Positions 51,495 to 60,465 of a stretch of DNA of 64,000 nucleotides are shown piece after piece. The notes beneath the pieces were generated by a model. It saw only the letters and a list, made by a program, of their open reading frames with translations, did not search any database and was not told the origin of the DNA. Numbering within the stretch: position 1 is the first letter of the stretch; every line of letters starts with the position of its first letter. The DNA comes from Cohnella abietis. GTDB lineage: Bacteria; Bacillota; Bacilli; Paenibacillales; Paenibacillaceae. The stretch spans positions 5,363,501-5,427,500 of the forward strand of contig NZ_AP019400.1 of the NCBI RefSeq assembly GCF_004295585.1, written 5' to 3'. Position numbers and translations under genes: made by a program.

Positions 51495-53113
51495 TAAGAA
51501 TAAAGGCACTATTTGCCCCTCCCCTAGCTGTAATCTTGTTACTTACATCCATAACAGTTAGCTGCAGCAAGCCCGTTATTACGAATGAACTACCGAGTGA
51601 ATCAATTATCAAAGAAGAACCTTCACCTTATTCGGAGCATATGGAGATTTCTGTCGCGCTATGGGATCTTGCTGAAAACATGACTAAAGAGGACCCGTTA
51701 ATTGATCAACTGGAAAATAAACTTAACATTACAATCAAACCGATCACCATTACGGGAGCGAATTATGTTCAACAAATTCAGATGTGGGCTTCTTCTGGCC
51801 AGCTACCCGATATATTTTCTGTTGATGCGGTCAACTCTCAGTATTATAGAAATTGGAGAGATCGTGGCGTGATCAAATCACTCCCGAATGACTTGTCGGC
51901 ATACCCTTATCTTCAACAGTATTTGTCTACTCCTGAATATCAAGATCTTAAGGACGATGATCAGCTTTATTTTATCCCACGGCAAACCTATGACAGCACT
52001 GACTATAATCTATTCGACAGGATGGTATTCTATAGATGGGATCTTGCTCAGAAAGCAGGCATTACTAAAGAGCCTGAGACCTGGGAAGAGTTCAGAGCTA
52101 TGCTTAAAGCCATTGTTGACCAAGACCCTGAAAACAAAAATATAACCGGCATTACGAGCGTAGGAAATTTACTGCTTGGTGGACTATTCTGGCTGTACAG
52201 CTCTCCCGCTGCAACAAGCGATGGGAGTGGGAACGATTTTAAATGGATTAAGGAAGATGGAAAGTATATCCCAGCGGTTTTCTCCAAAAATTCTATTGAG
52301 TCCTTGAAATTGCTTAGAGATTTCTATACTTCTGGTTTAATAGATCCTGATCTTCCGATTACTCGAGGGGATATGGGAAGAGATAAATTCGCTCAGGGCG
52401 AGGCTGCGGCATTGATTACCGCGGGTGGTTCGTTTCAGGCTATCGACATTAACATTTACAAAGAGAGATGGCTCAAGATTCATCCTGACGAGAATGCATT
52501 TTACGATAAAATTAAAATACTAAAGCCTTTAAAATCTATGGACGGCAACCGTTACCACGCTATTTTTAGAACCTTCTGGTCCGAAAGCTATATATCAGCG
52601 AAAGTCGACGATAAGAAAATGAACCGTATTTTGCAGCTATTCGACTACATGAACTCGCCAGAGTTTCTGGAAATGAGACGATTTGGTATGAAGGATGTTG
52701 ATTACACTAAAAGTAACAATAAGATAACTGTTATTGACCCTACAGATAGCGTACTAACGAAGTATAAACCCTTCTCATCGCTTGCTAATTTGCTGCATTG
52801 GGATGGCATGTTTAAGCTTAGTGAGGATTTCGCCGGTATTTCTGCGGAAGCTCATGAAGCGCAGCAGGAGTTTATTAATTATTCCATGAGCATGACAAGC
52901 AAACAGGAATACGATAATCGTTTAACGCAGATGTCGACTCCGACAAAGGACGGTTTCACACTCTTCGACAGTGAAGATATGATCAGGGTTATGATCAGTA
53001 AGCTTCCAGTCGAGGTCATTTGGAATGATATCATTAACAGCTATAAGGCTAAGGGTCTAGATAAGATGATCCGAGAAGTGAATGCTAAAGCTAAGGAAAT
53101 GGGCATTAATTAG
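51491..53113 (+). CDS. Solute-binding lipoprotein without adjacent permease genes
   Basis: The 540-aa protein has a lipobox (ITVSC, Cys26) and the larger LipO/YtcQ-like binding-protein layout: QMWASSGQLPDIFSVDAVN, FYRWDLAQKAGI, ETWEEFRAMLKAI and DKFAQGEAAALITAGG. Its ATG overlaps the regulator stop by 4 bp. No permease follows; the nearest ones, divergent at 44597-46363, already have their own binding protein. It may present ligand to the kinase rather than, or as well as, a transporter (inference). Confidence 0.9.
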   Translation: MIRIKALFAPPLAVILLLTSITVSCSKPVITNELPSESIIKEEPSPYSEHMEISVALWDLAENMTKEDPLIDQLENKLNITIKPITITGANYVQQIQMWASSGQLPDIFSVDAVNSQYYRNWRDRGVIKSLPNDLSAYPYLQQYLSTPEYQDLKDDDQLYFIPRQTYDSTDYNLFDRMVFYRWDLAQKAGITKEPETWEEFRAMLKAIVDQDPENKNITGITSVGNLLLGGLFWLYSSPAATSDGSGNDFKWIKEDGKYIPAVFSKNSIESLKLLRDFYTSGLIDPDLPITRGDMGRDKFAQGEAAALITAGGSFQAIDINIYKERWLKIHPDENAFYDKIKILKPLKSMDGNRYHAIFRTFWSESYISAKVDDKKMNRILQLFDYMNSPEFLEMRRFGMKDVDYTKSNNKITVIDPTDSVLTKYKPFSSLANLLHWDGMFKLSEDFAGISAEAHEAQQEFINYSMSMTSKQEYDNRLTQMSTPTKDGFTLFDSEDMIRVMISKLPVEVIWNDIINSYKAKGLDKMIREVNAKAKEMGIN

Positions 53114-53249
53114 CTAGGCTTGAGAACAAGGGGGAATTAGTTAAAAGGCCTTTTTTCAGCAAAGTGACAGCTCATTATTTGAGATGTAAAATAGGAGGAT
53201 GTCCGGTTATTAACCGATCAGAACCCTATTACATCGGAGGAGTGACACT

Positions 53250-54242
53250 ATGCGTTTCATTAGCAACAATAACATAACAGATCCGTCGCTTAATTTGGCG
53301 TTAGAAGAATATATATTGCGTTCTCTTCCTGATACTGACGACTACCTATTGTTCTATATCAATGAGCCGTCGATTATCATCGGTAAAAATCAGAACACTG
53401 TTGAGGAGATTAACGCCGAATATGTAGAGGAAAATGGAATTCACGTCGTTCGTAGGCTTTCGGGAGGCGGCGCAGTATACCACGATCATGGTAATTTAAA
53501 TTTCAGCTTTATTATGAAGGACGACGGCCAATCGTTCCATAATTTCAAGAAGTTTACCCAGCCTGTTGTTCAAGCACTGCGCGAGCTGGGAGTAGAGGCG
53601 GAATTGACTGGGCGTAATGATCTTCAGGTTGGCGAACGTAAAATATCCGGAAACGCACAATTCTCGACTAGAGGTAAAATGTTCAGCCATGGGACACTTC
53701 TGTTCGATTCGGAAATCGAGAATGTCGTCTCCGCGCTGAAAGCGAATGCCGAAAAATACGTCTCTAAAGCAACCAAATCCATTCGCAGTAGAGTCGCCAA
53801 CATTTCAGAATTTCTGGATGAGCCAATGACCGTCGAGCAATTCAAGCAAAGCCTCCTGACCTCCCTATTCGAAGGGGAGAAGGAAATTCCTTATTATGAG
53901 TTAAGTGAGCAGGACTGGGCGAATGTTCGTAAGCTTGCGGATGAGCGTTATCGGAGCTGGGAGTGGAACTATGGACGTTCGCCGGCCTTTAATGTACGGC
54001 AGACCAAACGTATCGAAGGTGCGGGAACGTTCGATGTTCGATTGCAGGTTGAAGATGGCGTCATAGCAGATGCAACGATCTATGGTGACTTCTTCGGCCG
54101 AGGCGACAGCAGCGAGCTAGCCGCTAAGTTTGTAGGAACCCGCTACGATGCCTCTGCTCTAAGTACGCTACTCGATGACATCGACCTGTCCTATTACTGC
54201 GGACCAGTAACGAAGGAGCAATGGCTAGAATTGATGCTATAG
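53250..54242 (+). CDS. lplA: Lipoate-protein ligase A
   Basis: The 330-aa cytosolic enzyme attaches lipoate to E2 and GcvH lipoyl domains using ATP. It shows the catalytic-domain blocks PSIIIGKNQNTVEEIN, VRRLSGGGAVYHDHGNLNFSF and GRNDLQVGERKISGNAQFS, with the catalytic Lys in the last. The accessory C-terminal domain covers residues 245-330. ATG at 53250 follows CGGAGGAG. It appears to be a single-gene unit. Confidence 0.93.
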   Translation: MRFISNNNITDPSLNLALEEYILRSLPDTDDYLLFYINEPSIIIGKNQNTVEEINAEYVEENGIHVVRRLSGGGAVYHDHGNLNFSFIMKDDGQSFHNFKKFTQPVVQALRELGVEAELTGRNDLQVGERKISGNAQFSTRGKMFSHGTLLFDSEIENVVSALKANAEKYVSKATKSIRSRVANISEFLDEPMTVEQFKQSLLTSLFEGEKEIPYYELSEQDWANVRKLADERYRSWEWNYGRSPAFNVRQTKRIEGAGTFDVRLQVEDGVIADATIYGDFFGRGDSSELAAKFVGTRYDASALSTLLDDIDLSYYCGPVTKEQWLELML

Positions 54243-54257
54243 CTGATCGCGCTTTTC

Positions 54258-54324
54258 GAGGGAGTTACGCCGGGGGGAGCGAGTTATGCGAGTTATCGAC
54301 TAACTCCCTTGGCGTAATTCCCTC
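54258..54324 (+). terminator. Large hairpin after lplA, resembling the neighbouring array
   Basis: GAGGGAGTTACGCC (54258-54271) pairs with GGCGTAATTCCCTC (54311-54324) with one G-U pair. The arms resemble the GAGTTACGC and AATTCCCTC segments of array 4, which starts directly after. Confidence 0.6.
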
Positions 54325-55680
54325 CACCAATGCCACCATGTGACCGAGTTACGCTACCTCGCCGACTAATTCCCTCCAACACCGCCACCTTGTGACCGAA
54401 TTACGTTGCCTTGCCGACTAATTACCTCCACTATTGCCACCTTGTGACCGAGTTACGCTGTACCTCCGCTTAATTCCCTCCTCCTCTGCCACCTTGTGAC
54501 CGAGTTACGCTGTACCTCCGACTAATTCCCTCCACCATTGCCGCTTTGTGACCGAGTTACACTGCCTCGCCTACTAACTCCCTCCAACACTACCACCTTG
54601 TGACCGAGTTACGCTGTACCTCCGACTAATTCTCTCCAACACTGGTACCTTGTGACCGAGATGCGCTGCCTCGCCTACTAATTACCTCCAACACTGCCAC
54701 CTTGTGTCCGAGTTGCGCTGTATCGCCTACTAATTACCTCCACCACTGCCATTTTGTGACCGAGTTACGCTGTACCTCCGACTAATTCCCTCCACCTCTG
54801 CCACCTTGTGACCGAGTTACGCTGTACCTCCGCTTAATTCCCTCCACCACTGGCACCTTGTGACCGAGTTACGCTGTACCTCCGCTTAATTCCCTCCACC
54901 ACTGGCACCTTGTGACCGAGTTACGCTGTACCTCCGCTTAATTCCCTCCAACACTTCCACCTTGTAACTGAGTTACGCTGTACCTCCGCTTAATTCCCTC
55001 CAACACTTCCACCTTGTGACCGAGTTACGCTGTACCTCCGCTTAACTCCCTCCACCAATGCCGCTTTGTGACCGAGTTACGCTGTCCCGCAGACTAACTC
55101 CCTCCACCAATGGCACCTTGTGACCGAGTTACGCTGTACCTCCGCTTAACTCCCTCCAACACTCCCGCTTTGTGTCCGAGTTACACTGCCTCGCCTACTA
55201 ATTTCCTCCACCAATACCACTTTGACACCGAGTTACCCTGTACCTCCGCTTTATTCCCTCCAACACTGCCACCTTGTGACCGAGTTACGCTGCCTCGCCG
55301 CCTAATTCTCTCCACCTCTGCCACCTTGTGACCGAGTTACGCTGCCTCGCCGACTAATTCTCTCCACCTCTGCCACCTTGTGACCGAGTTACGCTGCCTC
55401 GCCGACTAATTCTCTCCACCTCTGCCACCTAGTGACCGAGTTACGCTGTACCTCCGCTTAATTCCCTCCACCACTCCCGCTTTGTGACCGAGTTACGCTG
55501 CTCCTCCGACTAACTCCCTCCACCAATACCACTTTGCGACCTAGTTACGCTGCCCAGCCGACTAATTCTCTCCACCAATGCCACCTTGTGACCGAGTTAC
55601 GCTGCCTTGCAGACTAATTCTCTCCACCACTAGCACCTTGTGACCGAATTACACTGCCTCGCCGCTTAATTCTCTCCACT
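54325..55680. repeat. Tandem array 4: twenty-six units of exactly 52 bp
   Basis: The TGTG of the core TTGTGACCGAGTTACGCTG recurs at 54339 and then every 52 bp up to 55639, giving 26 units with no step off by even one base. The other half of the unit is TAATTCCCTCCACCACTGCC, with substitutions in most copies (ACCTCCGCTTAA or CCTCGCCGACTAA in the middle). It fills the gap between the convergent genes lplA and tatD. Because 52 is not a multiple of three, a protein-coding explanation fails. Confidence 0.97.
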
Positions 55681-55685
55681 GGGAA

Positions 55686-56477
55686 CTACTCTATGCCGAA
55701 AAAAGCCTTAGCGTTGGATGTCGTAGCCGCTGCAATCTCCTCAGAATCCCGGTCGAGACATTTCGCAACTGAACGAAGGATGTGTGGCAAATACATCGGC
55801 TCATTGCGGCCATCTGCAGGTTTAACACTCAGATCCCGCGGAGTTAAGAACGGGGCATCTGTCTCGACCATTAGCCGATTCAGAGGAATTCTCTTAACTA
55901 GCTCCCTTAGGTGTTTTCCGCGACGCTCGTCACAGATCCATCCGGTTATCCCGATGTAAAACCCCATCTCCAAGTACACCTGAAGCTCTTGCGCCGTCCC
56001 GGTAAAACAATGAACGATCGTCCGTGGAAGCCGCCCCTGATACGATCTCAATAGCCGAGTAAAATCATAGAAAGCCTCTCGCTCATGCAAAAACAACGGC
56101 AATTTCATTTCGCAAGCTAGCTCAACCTGCTCCTGAAACCACTTTTTCTGAATTTCACGAGGAGAAAAATCCCGGTTATAATCCAGCCCACACTCCCCAA
56201 TTGCTACCACGTGTGGAAATGCCGCTAGCTCTCTAAGCTTCTTAATCGTTGATGCATCGCAATTACGGGCATCATGCGGATGCACGCCTGCTGTCGAATA
56301 CAATTTCCCTGGATATTTGGCAGCGTAGTCTGCTGCTTCCTTGCTGCTCCTTACACTCGTTCCTGTTAATATTAAAGGGAAAACGCCTTCCGCTTCCGCC
56401 CTAAGCAAGACGTCCTCACGGTCTTGTTGAAATGAACGATGTAGTAAATTAACTCCAATATCGATAATCTGATTCAT
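55686..56477 (-). CDS. tatD: TatD-family metal-dependent hydrolase/nuclease
   Basis: The 263-aa TIM-barrel protein has IDIGVNLLH at the first metal site (DxxxN in place of HxH), STAGVHPHDA, GECGLDYNRDFS, HCFTGTAQEL, GITGWICDERRG and VETDAPFLTPRDL. These blocks, including the DIGVN start and the GWICDERRG loop, resemble E. coli TatD more than the YabD type usual in Bacilli. Family members are 3'-5' DNases. ATG at 56477. Array 4 runs up to its stop codon. Confidence 0.9.
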   Translation of the reverse strand: MNQIIDIGVNLLHRSFQQDREDVLLRAEAEGVFPLILTGTSVRSSKEAADYAAKYPGKLYSTAGVHPHDARNCDASTIKKLRELAAFPHVVAIGECGLDYNRDFSPREIQKKWFQEQVELACEMKLPLFLHEREAFYDFTRLLRSYQGRLPRTIVHCFTGTAQELQVYLEMGFYIGITGWICDERRGKHLRELVKRIPLNRLMVETDAPFLTPRDLSVKPADGRNEPMYLPHILRSVAKCLDRDSEEIAAATTSNAKAFFGIE

Positions 56478-56556
56478 ATAAATACGAGCTCCTCTATTAG
56501 TTAGTCTTTGGATCTACAGCCTCCATGACGGCACCACCGAGGGACAACGACAACAA

Positions 56557-56583
56557 AGCCACGAGCTCATCGCTCGTGGCTTC
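56557..56583. terminator. Perfect hairpin upstream of tatD
   Basis: AAGCCACGAGC pairs with GCTCGTGGCTT (loop TCATC). It has no T-run on either side beyond CTTCTTG on plus and TTTGTTG on minus. On the minus strand it could terminate transcripts from the gene at 56817; otherwise it is a leader structure of tatD. Confidence 0.6.
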
Positions 56584-56653
56584 TTGATTATAATAGATTA
56601 TGACTCTAGAGCCATCTAAATTCCACTATACGCAATATGTCCCGGTGAGGCCG

Positions 56654-56743
56654 ATGAAAGATTTTCGAATGATTTTTTTATTAACTATTGCTTTAATCAT
56701 TGCAGCCATCTTCATCACCCACCCTTCCAAAATTTACACATAG
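56654..56743 (+). CDS. Possible 29-aa single-helix membrane peptide
   Basis: The frame begins MKDFRMIFLLTIALIIAA and ends THPSKIYT: a short basic start, one 18-residue hydrophobic helix and a polar tail. GGTGAGG lies only 3 nt before the ATG, closer than ideal. The orientation is opposite to both neighbours. It looks like many small membrane peptides, but chance cannot be excluded. Confidence 0.35.
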   Translation: MKDFRMIFLLTIALIIAAIFITHPSKIYT

Positions 56744-56816
56744 TATAACTAAAATATCCTTAAACTGTCAATTCATTTTCGAGTTGTACAGTTTCTTACT
56801 CAATCCTCACGGAAGG

Positions 56817-57224
56817 TTAAAGAGCCCGCATCCGATTGTTCCTGGCATTGTGCTCCAGCTCCGCAAGCCCTAGCTCTTCCATTAATGGAGGGACGTACAT
56901 TCCGAATCTTCCCCGGAGTCCCTTCTTTAAGCCGTACCAGCCCCCAACTGGATTGTCGGGTGACCTTCCCCATGCTTCAACAGTACCTTCCTTAGCGGGC
57001 TTCTGCTCGTCCGCACTGCCAAGCTCGATCCAGTCTCCATGCTCTTTAAGCATGCTATGTAGATCCGATATACAACGGTAATCATAGTGCAGAACCGTTT
57101 TACCTACAGTGCACACTATAATTTCCTTTCCGTCCTTCTCGTCCTTATACATCTCGTACTCAGAGGTTTGAGGCGGAGTTTTCAGTTTCCACGGATTTTC
57201 TTTTGTACCATACACTGTTGTCAT
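56817..57224 (-). CDS. Conserved-looking cytosolic protein of unknown function
   Basis: The 135-aa soluble protein has KENPWKLKTPPQTSEYEMY near the start, LHYDYRCISDLHSMLKEHGD in the middle and SPDNPVGGWYGLKKGLRGRF near the end, with many Trp and Gly residues. No catalytic motif is apparent. ATG at 57224 follows AGAGGAG. It lies 26 bp downstream of the secreted-protein gene. I do not recognise the family. Confidence 0.75.
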   Translation of the reverse strand: MTTVYGTKENPWKLKTPPQTSEYEMYKDEKDGKEIIVCTVGKTVLHYDYRCISDLHSMLKEHGDWIELGSADEQKPAKEGTVEAWGRSPDNPVGGWYGLKKGLRGRFGMYVPPLMEELGLAELEHNARNNRMRAL

Positions 57225-57250
57225 CTGGTTACTCCTCTTAAATGTAATGC

Positions 57251-58198
57251 TTATTCATCCGTATAGACCTTCAGGTCGGAAAGAGTAAAGCCGTTTTTTC
57301 CATCCGCGCTTTTAGTAGTATCGTACAGCTTGTCGAAAGTTATGATAAGAAGACCAGGATCATTAGGATCAACGTCAATTGTAATGACTTTAGATTTACT
57401 GGCATTCACTCTAATCTCGGCAGTTCCTGATCCTTGGGCTTTCACATTCATATCCGTTGTTCCTGTATTCTTGAAAGTGAAGCTTACCTTATTTGCTTTA
57501 GAATCAGATAATACGATTTGTGAGAAGAAGTTATTATTATTAACGAATTTATTGTTGCTGTACTTCAATTCCTCATAGCTCAATATAGAACTATCTATTA
57601 ATTCCTTTGCCGTATAATAGTCACCATCAGTCGTATCTGTGCTGGCATCGCCATCAGAGCTTTCCAAATAATCTTGGCCATAATAACCCTTCAATAGAGA
57701 ATAAACCTTATCTTTTACTTTCTGTGGAAGTTTATCCGTATCCGCAAAAGGAGTATTCTTGCCTGCCTTCTCTGTTACGAATTTTGGAGTACCCTTGGAA
57801 TCAAGCAAATAAACATTTACTGTATAATCGGCCACCTGAAAACCTTCAGATGAAGCCGTGAGCAAGTATCCTTTCAGCTTAAAAGCTTGTCCTAAAGCTT
57901 TCGTTGCAGCGCCTTCCTTCGTAATGTCCATATTAAAATGTTTAATATAACCATTATTATCGGCTATAAAGCTCCGAATATTCTTAAAGGTATTTGTAGA
58001 TGTAGACGTAATTTTAATAGAAGGGTGTAAAATACTTTTAATTAAATTGATATCCCCTTTTTCTACTGCGGTCATATATTTTGTAATGACTGCAAGCTGT
58101 GCCTTACTAGGCGCTTTAGAAGTGGTGGCAGCGAAAACAGAGCTACCGTTTGCTAATAACAATACGAGCATTAATAATACCGAAATCCCTTTTTTCAT
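57251..58198 (-). CDS. Secreted protein with NTF2-like N-terminal region
   Basis: The 315-aa protein has a signal peptide (MKKGISVLLMLVLLLANG, cleavage near VFA-A). Residues 30-140 resemble an NTF2/SnoaL-like fold (LAVITKYMTAVEKGDINLIKS, LHPSIKITS). After a Ser/Asp/Thr linker (near 185-195), residues 205-315 look like a beta-sandwich (VSFTFKNTGTTDMNVKAQGS). ATG at 58198 is nine bases from GAGGAG, while the ATG at 58207 touches it. Function is unknown. Confidence 0.75.
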   Translation of the reverse strand: MKKGISVLLMLVLLLANGSSVFAATTSKAPSKAQLAVITKYMTAVEKGDINLIKSILHPSIKITSTSTNTFKNIRSFIADNNGYIKHFNMDITKEGAATKALGQAFKLKGYLLTASSEGFQVADYTVNVYLLDSKGTPKFVTEKAGKNTPFADTDKLPQKVKDKVYSLLKGYYGQDYLESSDGDASTDTTDGDYYTAKELIDSSILSYEELKYSNNKFVNNNNFFSQIVLSDSKANKVSFTFKNTGTTDMNVKAQGSGTAEIRVNASKSKVITIDVDPNDPGLLIITFDKLYDTTKSADGKNGFTLSDLKVYTDE

Positions 58199-58305
58199 TT
58201 TTCGCATCTCCTCTAATGTTGATTCACTGCTGTTAATCTGTAGTCAATAGACCTATGACAGCCTTTGACATTCCCAATATTATACTTCAATATACCCATT
58301 ATAAA

Positions 58306-58327
58306 AAGCCGATCATAAGATCGGCTT
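58306..58327 (-). terminator. Terminator of htpG
   Basis: A perfect 9-bp hairpin AAGCCGATC / GATCGGCTT (loop TTAT on the minus strand) is followed by TTTTTAT. It lies 28 bp past the htpG stop. Confidence 0.9.
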
Positions 58328-58354
58328 GGGAAAAACATAAATAAGCAGCTTATA

Positions 58355-60235
58355 TTAGACCATAACCTTACAAATATCGTTAGTAAACTCTACCGGATCC
58401 TCAATCGGCAATCCTTCAATTAACAGAGCTTGATTGTACAACAGCATCGTATACAGATTTAGCTTCTCCTGATCCTTCTCAAAAGCATCCTTCAAGGATT
58501 GGAACACCGCATGGTTAACATTAATCTCAAGCACCTTTTCCGCTTTTACATTCGGATTATTCGGCATGGCGTTCAATATTTTTTCCATCTCGATTGTGAC
58601 TTCGCCTTCCGTGGAAAGACATACAGGGTGACTTCTTAATCTCTTAGACGCCCTAACGTTTTTCACTTTACCGGACAGCAGGCCTGCCATCGATTCAAAC
58701 AGATCCTTATTGTCTTTCTCCTCGGATTCTGTTTCTTTATCCTTCTCATCTGCTTCAATTCCCAGGTCGCCGCTGGAGACAGATTTGAATTCTTTTTCCT
58801 TATAAGACGTTAGCATCTTAATCGCGAATTCGTCAATATCGTCTGTAAAATAGAGAATTTCGTAGCCTTTGTCAGATACGAGCTCCGTTTGTGGAAGCTT
58901 CTCGATTCTTTCGTTTGTTGCCCCAGTAGCGTAGTAAATGTATTTCTGATCCTCTGGCATTCTTAAAACGTATTCCTCGAGAGTAACCTGCTTCTTCTCC
59001 GTTGAAGAGTAGAACATCAGCAAGTCCTGCAATACGTCCTTGTGAGTACCGTAATCGTTGTAAATACCGAACTTCAATTGTCTACCGAAGGATTTGTAGA
59101 ATTCATCGTACTTGTCTCTCTCATCCTTCAATAGGCTTAGCAGCTGGCCTTTAATTTTGCTTTGTATGTTCTTGGCGATTAGCTTCAGCTGACGATCATG
59201 CTGCAGCAATTCACGCGAAATATTGAGGGATAAATCTTCGGAATCTACCATCCCTTTCACGAAGCTGAAGAAGTCAGGCAGCAAATCCGCGCATTTGTCC
59301 ATAATGAGCACGCCATTGGAATACAGTTCTAAACCCTTCTCAAATTCCTTGGAGTAAAAATCGAACGGAATACTTCCCGGAATATATAGGATCGCATTGT
59401 ATCTCACAGCACCATCCGCACTGAGATGGATATGCTTAATCGGCTTATCAAAGCCATAACGCTTCTCGGAATAAAATTGAGCGTAATCTTCCGCAGTAAG
59501 CTCGCTTTTATTTTTCTTCCAGATCGGAATTAAGCTGTTAACCGTTTGCTCTTCTTGATAATCCTCGAATTCATTGTCGCTGCCTTCTTTAGGCCTTTTG
59601 CCAACTACGTCCATCTTAATCGGATATCTGATGAAATCGGAGTATTTCTTAATGATCGCCTTTAAACGATATTCCTCCAAATACTCATCGTAGCTGTCGT
59701 CTTCGGTATTGTCTTTAATTTTCAGAACAACTTCTGAACCTACCGTATCCAACTCAGCTGGCTCAATCGTATATCCGTCTGCCCCAGTGGATTCCCACTT
59801 ATAAGCGCCGTCTCCATCCAATGCTTTACTTGTGACAGTAACCACATCCGCTACCATGAAAGCAGAATAGAAGCCAACGCCGAATTGACCGATAATATCG
59901 TGTCCGTCTTTGGATTCATTATCTTTCTTGAACGCTAATGAGCCGCTCTTCGCAATAACACCTAGGTTGTTCTCCAGGTCTTCCTTAGTCATACCAATTC
60001 CGGTATCACGGATAGTTAATGTTCTATTTGCCTTATCGGCAACCACTTTAATATAGTAATTGTCTTTGTCGAAAACCAATTTATCATCAGTCAACGCCTT
60101 ATAGTAGATCTTGTCAATCGCATCACTGGCATTGGAAACCAGCTCTCTGAGGAAAATCTCCTTTTGCGTATAAATGGAGTTGATCATCATCTCCAATAAT
60201 CTCTTGGACTCCGCCTTAAACTGTTGCTTAGCCAT
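58355..60235 (-). CDS. htpG: Hsp90-family chaperone HtpG
   Basis: The 626-aa cytosolic ATP-dependent chaperone carries an N-terminal GHKL ATPase ([41 protein letters not shown]), a middle domain with [16 protein letters not shown], and a C-terminal dimerisation domain, with a charged linker ([15 protein letters not shown]) near residue 490. A TTG at 60253 opens the frame earlier but precedes GGGAGAAC; the ATG at 60235 begins [11 protein letters not shown], the usual start. A CIRCE element upstream implies HrcA control. Confidence 0.96.
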   Translation of the reverse strand: MAKQQFKAESKRLLEMMINSIYTQKEIFLRELVSNASDAIDKIYYKALTDDKLVFDKDNYYIKVVADKANRTLTIRDTGIGMTKEDLENNLGVIAKSGSLAFKKDNESKDGHDIIGQFGVGFYSAFMVADVVTVTSKALDGDGAYKWESTGADGYTIEPAELDTVGSEVVLKIKDNTEDDSYDEYLEEYRLKAIIKKYSDFIRYPIKMDVVGKRPKEGSDNEFEDYQEEQTVNSLIPIWKKNKSELTAEDYAQFYSEKRYGFDKPIKHIHLSADGAVRYNAILYIPGSIPFDFYSKEFEKGLELYSNGVLIMDKCADLLPDFFSFVKGMVDSEDLSLNISRELLQHDRQLKLIAKNIQSKIKGQLLSLLKDERDKYDEFYKSFGRQLKFGIYNDYGTHKDVLQDLLMFYSSTEKKQVTLEEYVLRMPEDQKYIYYATGATNERIEKLPQTELVSDKGYEILYFTDDIDEFAIKMLTSYKEKEFKSVSSGDLGIEADEKDKETESEEKDNKDLFESMAGLLSGKVKNVRASKRLRSHPVCLSTEGEVTIEMEKILNAMPNNPNVKAEKVLEINVNHAVFQSLKDAFEKDQEKLNLYTMLLYNQALLIEGLPIEDPVEFTNDICKVMV

Positions 60236-60290
60236 GAATTGTTCTCCCTTCAATGTTAGAACTAATACTGATAAGATTGAAACAAGTGGT

Positions 60291-60354
60291 TTAGCACTCC
60301 TATTCGGCGAGTGCCAACACTTATTTTTTTAACATTATGGCACACTAAAGTCAA
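60291..60354 (-). promoter_or_regulatory. htpG promoter with CIRCE operator
   Basis: TTAGCACTC-N9-GAGTGCCAA at 60291-60317 matches CIRCE (TTAGCACTC-N9-GAGTGCTAA) at 17 of 18 arm positions. On the minus strand TTGACT (60354-60349), a 17-bp spacer and TAAAAA (60331-60326) form a promoter whose start site would fall just before CIRCE, the classical arrangement at groE and dnaK operons. HrcA is the expected repressor. Confidence 0.88.
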
Positions 60355-60388
60355 GCAAATTCAAATCAGAAATTCAAATATTAGCTAA

Positions 60389-60432
60389 AAGGGCTGTCCT
60401 CTGATCTTCGCAGACCTTAAAGGACAGCCCTT
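60389..60432 (-). terminator. Terminator of the Nfu_N gene
   Basis: A 12-bp perfect stem (AAGGGCTGTCCT / AGGACAGCCCTT, loop 20 nt) is followed by TTTTAGC on the minus strand. Confidence 0.85.
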
Positions 60433-60465
60433 ATATTAAATCACTCTGATGCCGCTTCTACGCGA

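Larger units (their letters stand above)
56478..56816. other. Intergenic region with hairpin and a short reading frame
   Basis: It holds the tatD leader, the hairpin at 56557-56583 and a 29-codon plus-strand frame at 56654-56743. Nothing else is recognised. Confidence 0.5.

Noticed and set aside
53114-53249. Riboswitch or leader peptide before lplA
   Set aside because: A small CGGTTATTAACCG hairpin and an ATG-TAA miniframe are present, but no known riboswitch pattern or strong structure is visible.
54325-55680. CRISPR array
   Set aside because: The whole 52-bp unit is repeated; there are no unique spacers, and no cas genes are in the window.
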